DNA of 7,777 nt from Bacillota bacterium (GTDB lineage Bacteria; Bacillota; Clostridia; Acetivibrionales; DSM-1351). The stretch covers positions 1-7,777 of the forward strand of contig JAEVZU010000127.1 of assembly GCA_023392075.1 (NCBI GenBank). Direction: 5' to 3'. The notes below the pieces were generated by a model. The model made no database searches. It saw only the letters and a program-made list of their open reading frames with translations, and had not been told where the DNA came from. Below, one piece after another: positions 1-5,387 of this stretch; the first letter of the stretch is position 1, and every line of letters starts with the position of its first letter. Both the position numbers and the translations under genes were made by a program.

Positions 1-2
1 AA

Positions 3-182
3 AATCAGGTTTTTATAGATATTCCTGTCCAGAGCAATTTCCTGAAGGGTACAGGTGTTGATGTGAGCAGCATGAATGAGCAGCAGATAAAGGAAGCAAA
101 TACAAAGGACAAGGTATTCCTTGCTGCAAATATTAAACCATTGGATGCAGTGGAGGATATTACCCTCAATATAAACCTTTAG
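3..182 (+). CDS. xkdK: Contractile tail sheath protein, C-terminal end (5' truncated)
   Basis: The last 59 codons of a gene that begins before the window are visible, ending at TAG 180-182. The visible end contains NQVFIDIPVQ, then TKDKVFLAANIKPLDAVED, and finishes TLNINL. This fits the C-terminal domain of PBSX-type sheath proteins, which end in a hydrophobic beta strand after a DA(M/V)E motif. In a contractile tail the sheath C-terminal strand joins neighbouring subunits and contacts the tube; that is family knowledge. The identity is supported by position: a tail tube gene follows immediately, as xkdM follows xkdK in PBSX. Only about a tenth or slightly more of a normal sheath protein is present, so N-terminal features and integrity cannot be judged. 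Confidence 0.82.
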   Translation, partial: NQVFIDIPVQSNFLKGTGVDVSSMNEQQIKEANTKDKVFLAANIKPLDAVEDITLNINL

Positions 183-270
183 CGGAGGCATGCGGCTGAA
201 AAAGCGAAGCAAACATTAGTGCTTTTTATTACTATTTGTGTCGCTGCATAGCAGCAGAAAGGAGATCAAA
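183..270 (+). promoter_or_regulatory. Sheath-tube intergenic leader with two small inverted repeats and a strong RBS
   Basis: This 88-base gap is long for an otherwise packed operon. It holds a 7-bp inverted repeat, AAAAAGC at 199-205 with GCTTTTT at 221-227. A second one, GCTGC at 243-247 with GCAGC at 251-255, has a three-base loop and sits three bases ahead of the ribosome binding site AAAGGAGAT (258-266). The RBS lies six bases before ATG 271. No convincing -35/-10 pair is visible, and the first repeat is too AT-rich to be called a terminator. An effect on tube mRNA stability or translation is possible, since the tube is needed in many copies, but this is inference. Confidence 0.35.
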
Positions 271-705
271 ATGAATGCAAAAAGAATTATTAACGGAACC
301 TGGGGCGAAGTATGGCTGGATGATGATAAAGTCAGCGAATGCAGAGGTTTGCAGGCCAAGATAGAGATACAGAAGGAAGATGTAAAACTGTGCGGACAAA
401 TGGCCCAGGATACCAAAATCACCGGATGGAAGGGAAAGGGCACGCTGAAATTATATAAAACCAGTTCGCGGCTTGCCCTTAAAATAAAAGACGAAGTGCT
501 TAAGAGCGGAAAAGATATCAGATTTAAAATAATATCAAAGCTTGCAGATCCGGATGCATCAGGAGCCGAACGAGTTGTTATCAAGAATGTAAGCTTTGAC
601 GATTTGATGCTTGCAGACTGGGAGGCTGCTAAAAACGGCGAAGTAGAGGCACCATTTACTTTTACCGATTTTGATTATCTTGATGTGATTCAGCCGGAAA
701 ACTGA
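271..705 (+). CDS. xkdM: Phage tail tube protein, XkdM-like (DUF2001)
   Basis: A 144-residue protein, close to the usual length of PBSX XkdM. It contains the family pattern near the N-terminus: NGTWGEVWLDDDKV (about 8-21), then KIEIQKEDVKLCGQM (about 30-44) and GWKGKGTLKLYKTSS (about 52-66). The rest is beta-rich and ends in an acidic FTFTDFDYLDVI stretch. The family forms stacked hexameric rings that make the inner tube driven into the target cell. The frame stays open upstream to a GTG at 238, but ATG 271 is preferred because the strong RBS AAAGGAGAT ends a few bases before it and the family consensus starts right after. It lies between the sheath and the tail assembly chaperone, the standard order for contractile tails. 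No signal peptide or membrane segment is seen. Confidence 0.93.
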   Translation: MNAKRIINGTWGEVWLDDDKVSECRGLQAKIEIQKEDVKLCGQMAQDTKITGWKGKGTLKLYKTSSRLALKIKDEVLKSGKDIRFKIISKLADPDASGAERVVIKNVSFDDLMLADWEAAKNGEVEAPFTFTDFDYLDVIQPEN

Positions 706-738
706 TATTCCGGGTGAAAATAATGGAGGTATAGACTC

Positions 739-1143
739 ATGAACCTAACTGAAATGCTTCTGGCAAGTGATATTAGCGAATTCAGCATGCCTGAGAAGGA
801 ACTGGAAATCAAAAGGCTGAGCAGTTTGTACAGGCACCCGTTTATTATTACCTTCCGTGCCATAAGGCCGGATGAAGAAGAGGAAATACAAAGGGATTGC
901 ATGACCATAACCAAGGACGGAGTCGATTTGGATTCTTCAAGGATGAAATATTCAACTGTGGCAAAATGCATTTTAAGTCCGGATATAAGGAATAAGGAGC
1001 TTCAGAAAAAATTTAATGCTGAAAACCATATGGAGCTGCTTAAGAAAATGTTCCTTATAGGAGAAGTTTCGGCTGTATACGATCAGATTCAGGAATTAAG
1101 CGGTTATGGAAAAGATAAGGTGGAAGAAATAAAAAACTTATAG
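739..1143 (+). CDS. xkdN: Tail assembly chaperone, XkdN-like, short (unshifted) form
   Basis: A 134-residue acidic, helical protein placed between tube and tape measure genes, the site of the tail assembly chaperone (lambda gpG-type role). It starts at ATG 739 after RBS GGAGGT (725-730). Recognisable family features are the N-terminal MNLTEMLLASD, the FIITFRAIRPDEEEEIQRDC stretch with its acidic run (about 36-55), and the C-terminal helix that ends in VEEIKNL before TAG 1141-1143. Such chaperones bind the tape measure and recruit tube subunits during assembly, and are absent from the finished tail (family knowledge). The last codons, AAA AAC, are the core of a -1 slippery site, so a fraction of ribosomes should make a longer form. 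The short form is expected to be the major product. Confidence 0.88.
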   Translation: MNLTEMLLASDISEFSMPEKELEIKRLSSLYRHPFIITFRAIRPDEEEEIQRDCMTITKDGVDLDSSRMKYSTVAKCILSPDIRNKELQKKFNAENHMELLKKMFLIGEVSAVYDQIQELSGYGKDKVEEIKNL

Positions 1144-1343
1144 GCAGGGATAGGATTACCTATCTCTGCTATAGAAACTGGCAGAAGGGTATTCTTCCGG
1201 GTACTACATACAATCTGCCGGCAGGTGAAAAAACAGTCCTGGAGGCATTTATAAGGTATGAGGATGAGCAAAAAAGCGAAGCAGTCAGAGAAATATGCGA
1301 ATCCGAGGCATTCTGCCCTTATATGCTTCTGAATCTGCTGTAA
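739..1343 (+). CDS. Tail assembly chaperone, long form made by -1 frameshift (gpGT-type)
   Basis: Ribosomes that read to AAC 1135-1137 and slip back one base continue CTT ATA GGC AGG and on to TAA 1341-1343. This adds 68 residues to the first 133, for a product of about 201 residues. The extension begins LIGRDRITYLCYRNWQKGIL and continues with PGTTYNLPAGEKTVLEAF, ending NLL. The LPG and GEKTVLEAF patterns look like a real conserved domain and not read-through noise. The -1 frame has no ATG, GTG or TTG after the slip site until ATG 1323, six codons before its stop, so it cannot be expressed as a separate domain. By analogy with lambda gpGT, the added T domain would bind the tape measure or tube subunits. 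The extension ends 23 bases before the tape measure start. Confidence 0.85.
1117..1174 (+). promoter_or_regulatory. Programmed -1 ribosomal frameshift signal
   Basis: Three elements lie in the classical arrangement. An SD-like AAGGTGG at 1117-1123 ends seven bases before the slip site, similar to the stimulator in E. coli dnaX. The heptamer A AAA AAC (1131-1137) is in the correct zero-frame phasing, X XXY YYZ. After a five-base spacer (1138-1142, which includes part of the zero-frame stop) comes a hairpin: GGCAGGGATAGG (1143-1154), loop ATTA (1155-1158), CCTATCTCTGCT (1159-1170). It has ten Watson-Crick and two G-U pairs. If G1143 is bulged, the stem can extend downward by four more pairs and a G-U to 1174. 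The efficiency cannot be predicted from sequence. Confidence 0.88.
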
Positions 1344-1366
1344 AATCGGAAAAAGGCGGTGAGATT

Positions 1367-2782
1367 GTGGAAGAAGCAATAAGCTTAAATAGAAATGTAG
1401 ACATCGTGGTTAGTTATCTTGAGAAAAACAGGACTAAAGTACAGGAAACGATGAAAACGCTTGAAACAGTGGGTAAAAAGGTATTCACTCCTGCGATAGA
1501 GATAGCTGACAAGACAAAGGGGAAAATCAAAAGCATAGAAAAAACCATGCTGGAATTTGATAAAAAAGTGCTGGGACCAATAATCAAAATAACAGGCGGG
1601 GATAACAGCAAGCTTAAATTTCTCCAGGATGGACTGGTGTCTCTGGACAAAAAAGTGTTCAAACCGGCCATAGAACTGGTGGACCAAACGAAAAACACAA
1701 TCAGCAGTATAAAATCCGGTCTGGATTTTATGAGCAAGTCGGGAACAAGGATTTTTGACATGATGACAAAATCGGCTACGTTCTTCTCGGCAGCCCTTGA
1801 TATGGCGAAAGCGGGAACCATTAAAGCGACACTGGCACAATGGGGCTTTAATTCGGCAATGCTTGCCAGCCCGGTTACATGGATAGTTGTGGGGGTAATT
1901 GCTTTGATTGCCGCAATCATATTGCTGGTTAAAAACTGGGACAGGGTAAAGCAGACAATTTCGGGATTTATCACATGGTTTAAAGGTGTTTTTTCAGCAA
2001 TAGGCACCTGGCTGTCAAACAACTGGAGGAAAGCTGTAACAGCGGTGCTTTTGGCAATGGGCCCTGTGGGCTGGGCTGTACTTGCACTGGTGCGTGTTAT
2101 CAGAACCAACTGGAATTCAATCAGGGAAGCTGTGGTTACGGTGTGGAATGCCGTTGCAGCATTTTTCACAAATCTCTGGGACGGTATAAAAAGCACCGCC
2201 CTGACTGTATGGAATGCCATAGGAGACTTCATCGGCAGTATTGGAGAAGCCGTAAGGGGTGTTTGGAACGGCATAATGGAATGGTTTTCGCAAAAATTTC
2301 AATGGGTCAGGGGCTTTTTAAATGAGATAGCAAACAATCCGGTTTTTAAACTTATTTCAGGTTCTGTTGCCGGTGCTGTAAATGTTACAGATAAAGTAAT
2401 ATCCGGGTTTTCCGACTGGGCTCTGGGGGAGGATGTCAATCAAGCACGGAAAGTTCAGATGAAAACAGTGGAAAGAGAGAAAATCCACGGCAAAGCAGCC
2501 GGCAGGGAGATAAATAGCAGCCAAGTTGTTAAAAGTAATACCGTATACGCAGCGGCTCAACGGAGTCCGTCCGGGTCTCCCATTCAGCAATACAGGAAAC
2601 TCAGCCAGCCGAATAAAATTAACAAAGCCGCTGCAAACAGGAAAGCTCCGGATACTGTAAATATCACTATACCCAAACTGGCTGACAGTATCATAGTCCG
2701 GGATAAGGAAGATATCGACAGGCTGGCCGCAGCAATTGTCGGGAAATTAAAACAGCACTCTGTTAACATGGGGGTGGCCTAA
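1367..2782 (+). CDS. Short phage tail tape measure protein
   Basis: A 471-residue protein following the frameshifting chaperone gene, the expected place for the tape measure. It sets tail tube length and leaves the tube at injection (family role). The frame is open to ATG 1295, but GTG 1367 is chosen because AAGGCGGTGA (1353-1362) matches the ideal RBS in nine of ten bases. Seen in order: three tandem 29-residue repeats (31-117) each with KKV(F/L)xP; hydrophobic segments at about 166-188 and 224-245, each led by a PVxW motif; a Trp-rich helical region (190-315); a low-complexity Ser/Gln/Lys linker (about 380-425); and a C-terminal motif VNITIPKLADSIIVRDKEDI typical of clostridial tape measures. 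It is much shorter than PBSX XkdO (over 1,300 residues), which suggests a short tail. Confidence 0.88.
   Translation: MEEAISLNRNVDIVVSYLEKNRTKVQETMKTLETVGKKVFTPAIEIADKTKGKIKSIEKTMLEFDKKVLGPIIKITGGDNSKLKFLQDGLVSLDKKVFKPAIELVDQTKNTISSIKSGLDFMSKSGTRIFDMMTKSATFFSAALDMAKAGTIKATLAQWGFNSAMLASPVTWIVVGVIALIAAIILLVKNWDRVKQTISGFITWFKGVFSAIGTWLSNNWRKAVTAVLLAMGPVGWAVLALVRVIRTNWNSIREAVVTVWNAVAAFFTNLWDGIKSTALTVWNAIGDFIGSIGEAVRGVWNGIMEWFSQKFQWVRGFLNEIANNPVFKLISGSVAGAVNVTDKVISGFSDWALGEDVNQARKVQMKTVEREKIHGKAAGREINSSQVVKSNTVYAAAQRSPSGSPIQQYRKLSQPNKINKAAANRKAPDTVNITIPKLADSIIVRDKEDIDRLAAAIVGKLKQHSVNMGVA
1457..1717 (+). repeat. Three tandem 29-residue (87-base) coding repeats in the tape measure gene
   Basis: The units cover residues 31-59, 60-88 and 89-117 of the tape measure protein. 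The motifs KKVFTPAIEI, KKVLGPIIKI and KKVFKPAIEL start at residues 37, 66 and 95, exactly 29 apart. Copies one and three are the closest, sharing KKVFxPAIE followed by D(K/Q)TK and an I-SI pattern. Copy two is more diverged (GGDNSKLKFL in place of the second half). Codons at corresponding places differ, so these are old repeats and not a recent duplication. Confidence 0.8.
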
Positions 2783-3403
2783 ATGGAAATATCGCTTATA
2801 CACAGCGTCAGTGATGAAAAGCTGATCCTGCCGGTTTCTCCCGAGGAGTTTGCCATACAGGAAGGCAACAACAACCAGGTTGTCACTGTTGAAAATCTGG
2901 GTGAGCTGAATATTTTCGGAAAGCCCAAACTTGTATGTATAACCTTGTCCAGCTTTTTTCCGGGGCAGAACTACCCGTTCTGTACATCGGTTAATAAGGA
3001 GGACCCGAAACCCTATCAGGATTATGTTGAATTGCTCAGCAGCTGGATGAAGGACGGAAAACCGTTGATACTGAACGTACAGAATACCCGCTTTAACCTT
3101 ACCTGTTGTATAGAGAACTTTTCCTACGGGGAAAAGGATAGCAGCGGTGATGTATACTACACCCTTGAATTAAAGGAGTACCGTATTGTCAATACCGTGA
3201 CAAACTCAAGTGATAAAGGCAGCTCAAACCAACGGCAGCAGGTCAGGGAACCTGCAAAAACATATGTTGTCAAATCCGGAGACACACTCTGGATGATCGC
3301 ACAGAAGGAATACGGTGACGGCTCACGTTGGAAGGAAATTGCCTCCAAAAATGGCATTAAGGATCCCAAAGCGCTTCAGCCGGGTCAGAGGTTGGTGTTA
3401 TAA
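2783..3403 (+). CDS. xkdP: LysM-domain tail/baseplate protein, XkdP-like
   Basis: A 206-residue protein. Residues 1-135 match the N-terminal domain of XkdP-like tail proteins, with LILPVSPEEFAI (about 14-25), the ENLGELNIFGKPKL stretch and the P-Y-DYVELLSSWM pattern. Residues 138-158 form a Ser/Gln-rich linker. Residues 160-206 are a complete LysM domain (YVVKSGDTLWMIAQKEYGDG, ending LQPGQRLVL). LysM binds peptidoglycan-like glycans in many proteins. In tails it is usually a structural adaptor near the tube base, as in T4 gp53 and P2 gpX, so enzymatic activity is not implied. Its ATG directly abuts the tape measure stop (TAAATG), with RBS-like GGGGTGG at 2771-2777, so the two are probably translationally coupled. 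No signal peptide or catalytic domain is seen. Confidence 0.9.
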   Translation: MEISLIHSVSDEKLILPVSPEEFAIQEGNNNQVVTVENLGELNIFGKPKLVCITLSSFFPGQNYPFCTSVNKEDPKPYQDYVELLSSWMKDGKPLILNVQNTRFNLTCCIENFSYGEKDSSGDVYYTLELKEYRIVNTVTNSSDKGSSNQRQQVREPAKTYVVKSGDTLWMIAQKEYGDGSRWKEIASKNGIKDPKALQPGQRLVL

Positions 3404-4375
3404 ATGAAAGTGTTTTATTTGCCGCAGGACGGCAAATCAATAGAAATTACAAGTTTGTGCAGCAGTGTACAATGGAGCGGAGATTCTCAGCAGGCAGCAA
3501 GAAAAGTTGAGCTGGAAATTATTGCATCGGCCTATGATAAGAACATACCCGGGGTTAATATTTCGCCGGGGAGTATGATCACCCTTGTTAATGATAATAA
3601 CATTGAAATATTTCAGGGGTTTGTATTTATGCAGGAAAGGGATTTCAGCAGCCAGACCGCAAAAGTGCTCTGTTACGATGCAATGATATATCTGACAAAA
3701 TCAAAAGCCAGCTATAATTTCCGTGATACGACAGCTGAGCAGATATCGGGGAGAATATGCCGGGACTTTGGCATAACGCAGGGAACTATTGCCGCCACAG
3801 GTATAAAGCAAAGCCGCATATTCATCGGAAAAACCCCCTACGAAATAATTACCGAAGCCTATAACAATGCCGCAAAGCAAAATAAAAAAAAGTACATTTT
3901 CATAATGAGGGAAGGAAAGCTGAGCATTGCAGAAAAGGGAAATCTTAAAGTTGACTATCTGCTGGACCCGGAGGCAAATATAAGCAGTTCGCGGTACGGC
4001 GAGAGTATAGAAAACATGATCAACACAGTTAAAATTTATGATGACAGGGGCAACATAGCAGGTAAAAGGCAAAACAATGACTGGGTTAAACTATATGGTG
4101 TTTTGCAGGAGGCATATCAAAAGGAAAGCGGAAAAGATGCGGCAACTGTAGCTGATAATATGCTTAAGGGTATGGAGAGAAACGGTGAAATTGAAGCTCT
4201 GGGAAACACCGATTGTATCACTGGAAATGCGGTTCAGATCAAAGAAAGCTACAGCGGCATAAAGGGTCTTTTCTATATAAGCAGTGATAACCATACCTGG
4301 AGAGAGGGCTTGCATACAATGCAATTAACCCTGGATTTTGAAAAAATCTGCACCGAAGCGGGGGCGGGTGTATAG
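3404..4375 (+). CDS. xkdQ: Baseplate hub protein, XkdQ-like (P2 gpD / T4 gp27-type)
   Basis: A 323-residue protein of the usual XkdQ/YqbQ length. Visible family patterns are an N-terminal beta domain (VQWSGDSQQAARKVELEI, about 22-39), the YDAMIYLTKSKASYNF motif (91-106) followed by TAEQISGRICRDFGI (110-124), and a C-terminal MQLTLDFEK strand. These hub proteins form a trimer that joins the tube to the spike (family knowledge for gp27/gpD). The start ATG abuts the previous stop (TAAATG). The RBS is weak (AGAGG 3387-3391, GGTG 3394-3397), so translation is likely coupled to the LysM gene, in keeping with a low-copy part. The stop codon overlaps the left arm of a GC-rich hairpin. Confidence 0.9.
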   Translation: MKVFYLPQDGKSIEITSLCSSVQWSGDSQQAARKVELEIIASAYDKNIPGVNISPGSMITLVNDNNIEIFQGFVFMQERDFSSQTAKVLCYDAMIYLTKSKASYNFRDTTAEQISGRICRDFGITQGTIAATGIKQSRIFIGKTPYEIITEAYNNAAKQNKKKYIFIMREGKLSIAEKGNLKVDYLLDPEANISSSRYGESIENMINTVKIYDDRGNIAGKRQNNDWVKLYGVLQEAYQKESGKDAATVADNMLKGMERNGEIEALGNTDCITGNAVQIKESYSGIKGLFYISSDNHTWREGLHTMQLTLDFEKICTEAGAGV

Positions 4376-4464
4376 TGCCCGGAAGGGGCACATTTTAAAT
4401 AAATTTTAACCCCGTGTGCCTAATGGGACAATTCATTTGGCACATTGGGCACGTGGAGGTTAAA
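4375..4464 (+). promoter_or_regulatory. Structured leader between hub and DUF2577 genes
   Basis: This is the only sizeable gap in the baseplate half of the operon. Hairpin 1: GTGCCC (4375-4380), loop GGAAG, GGGCAC (4386-4391), followed by AT-rich ATTTTAAATAAATTTT. Hairpin 2: TGTGCC-T-AATG (4415-4425) with CATT-T-GGCACA (4434-4444), ten pairs with one T-T mismatch and an eight-base loop. A further GGGCAC (4447-4452) directly precedes the RBS and could compete for pairing with GTGCCC at 4375-4380. The octamer GGCACATT occurs at 4387 and 4439. RBS GGAGG at 4455-4459 serves the TTG start at 4465. The A-broken tract after hairpin 1 makes a strong intrinsic terminator unlikely. Control of translation or mRNA processing is inference. 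Confidence 0.4.
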
Positions 4465-4929
4465 TTGAAAACAAATAATCCTTATACTGAAATGCTTGGG
4501 CTTATACAGGAACACGGAGCAAAATACAATCCTCCGTCCATCCGGCTGGCAGAGGTTTTGACACCTCCTCCGGATCTGATTATTAAACTGGGCGATATAC
4601 AGGTTGACAAAAACAACATATTGATTGCCGACTACCTTCTTGCAGATTATAAAAGAGCATACTTTGCAAACGGAGGACTTGTATTCAAGGATGACAAACT
4701 GGGAGGAGAGACTGCGCAAAATGCGTGTCAGCACCCTCATCCCCATAAAATGAAATCCATTGAGGTTGATACACATGACTATCACATTGAAGGCAGGGTC
4801 AGTGAAGGCAGCGGCCTCTGGTTCAAGGATACTCTTGTAAAAGGAGACATGCTTGCAGTCATGCCCACTTATGATATGCAGCTGTATATCATTCTGGCAA
4901 GGCTGGTGAGGCCGGATGCGTTTGCTTAG
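4465..4929 (+). CDS. xkdR: DUF2577 baseplate/hub-associated protein, XkdR-like, TTG start
   Basis: A 154-residue protein. The N-terminus, NPYTEMLGLIQEHGAKYNPP, then RLAEVLTPPPDLIIKLGDIQVDK (about 27-49) and NILIADYLLADYKR, is the recognisable DUF2577 pattern. The C-terminal half keeps FKDTLVKGDMLAVMPTYDMQ and YIILARLV, a beta-rich end that resembles an OB-type barrel. Between them are clustered histidines (90, 92, 94, 104, 107). The frame extends back to GTG 4414, but no RBS serves that codon, ATG 4423 lies inside a hairpin, and GGAGG at 4455-4459 is five bases ahead of TTG 4465. The rare start plus structured leader suggests low expression. The exact role is unsettled; position beside the hub gene suggests a spike or hub accessory part. 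Confidence 0.86.
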   Translation: MKTNNPYTEMLGLIQEHGAKYNPPSIRLAEVLTPPPDLIIKLGDIQVDKNNILIADYLLADYKRAYFANGGLVFKDDKLGGETAQNACQHPHPHKMKSIEVDTHDYHIEGRVSEGSGLWFKDTLVKGDMLAVMPTYDMQLYIILARLVRPDAFA

Positions 4930-4961
4930 TGGCACAGGTGTTTGAAAAGGTGGTGAAAGCA

Positions 4962-5387
4962 ATGGGTGAAAATATATTCCCTTTTATCAGCTATCAGGAG
5001 CCAAAGGAATATGTTGAAGAAAAAAAGATACCAAAGGAATTTGCCTGGGATTTCGGCAAAAATCAGTTCATCCTGGAAAACGGAAGGATGAAAATCCTTG
5101 AGGGAGCCGAGGCCTTAAAGGTTTGGATATGTAAAATGCTGAAAACTCAGAGGTACAGGTATCTGATATATTCATGGAACTATGGCAGTGAGCTGGAGAA
5201 GCTGATCGGTGCCGGATATGCCTCAAATACCGTTCAGAATGAGGTGAAGAGGCTTTTGGAAGATGCCCTGCGGGTTAACTCCGGCATAAAAGGTACTAAA
5301 AATGTAAATGTGACATTCAGCGGCGATAAACTGGACATAAGTTTTACCGTTATTACCGATTACGGGGAGGTGAAAATAAATGTATGA
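4962..5387 (+). CDS. xkdS: gp25-like baseplate wedge protein, XkdS-like (DUF2634)
   Basis: A 141-residue protein, close to PBSX XkdS in length. It begins MGENIFPFISYQEP, carries the FAWDFGKNQFIL segment (28-38), and has the gp25-like core ALKVWICKMLKTQRYRY (51-67) leading to SWNYGSELEKLIG (71-83). The end is a beta strand pair, VNVTFSGDKLDISFTV, finishing EVKINV. T4 gp25 relatives sit where the baseplate touches the first sheath ring and start sheath polymerisation. The frame is open to GTG 4929, which overlaps the previous TAG by one base. ATG 4962 is chosen because AAGGTGGTGA (4947-4956) is a nine-of-ten RBS at ideal distance and matches the short N-terminus of relatives. Its last eight bases overlap the next gene. 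Confidence 0.88.
   Translation: MGENIFPFISYQEPKEYVEEKKIPKEFAWDFGKNQFILENGRMKILEGAEALKVWICKMLKTQRYRYLIYSWNYGSELEKLIGAGYASNTVQNEVKRLLEDALRVNSGIKGTKNVNVTFSGDKLDISFTVITDYGEVKINV

Noticed and set aside
1323..1343. Independent translation of the -1 frame from ATG 1323
   Set aside because: Only six codons would remain before the stop and no RBS is present.
1295..1366. ATG 1295 as the start of the tape measure
   Set aside because: No RBS lies before it and the region codes for the frameshift extension of the chaperone in another frame. GTG 1367 has a nine-of-ten RBS.
1414..2274. Long antisense open frame (286 codons) inside the tape measure gene
   Set aside because: It is the shadow of a real gene in the opposite strand. 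The product has no recognisable domain, there is no clear RBS for it, and the + strand frame has family motifs.
3262..3403. LysM domain as sign of a lysin or cell-wall hydrolase
   Set aside because: No catalytic domain accompanies it, and the N-terminal part is the XkdP-like tail domain, so a structural role is more likely.
4375..4410. Intrinsic terminator after the hub gene
   Set aside because: The 6-bp GC-rich stem is followed by ATTTTAAATAAATTTT, which is not a continuous T-run. Essential baseplate genes continue downstream with no visible promoter.
4929..4961. GTG 4929 as the start of the XkdS-like gene, overlapping the previous stop
   Set aside because: It could work by coupling, but there is no RBS before it, while ATG 4962 has an excellent RBS and fits the N-terminus of relatives.
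4420..4962. Antisense open frame of 180 codons opposite the XkdR-like gene
   Set aside because: It lies wholly against a recognisable gene and its translation resembles no protein family I know. Its stop and start positions follow from codon bias of the sense gene.
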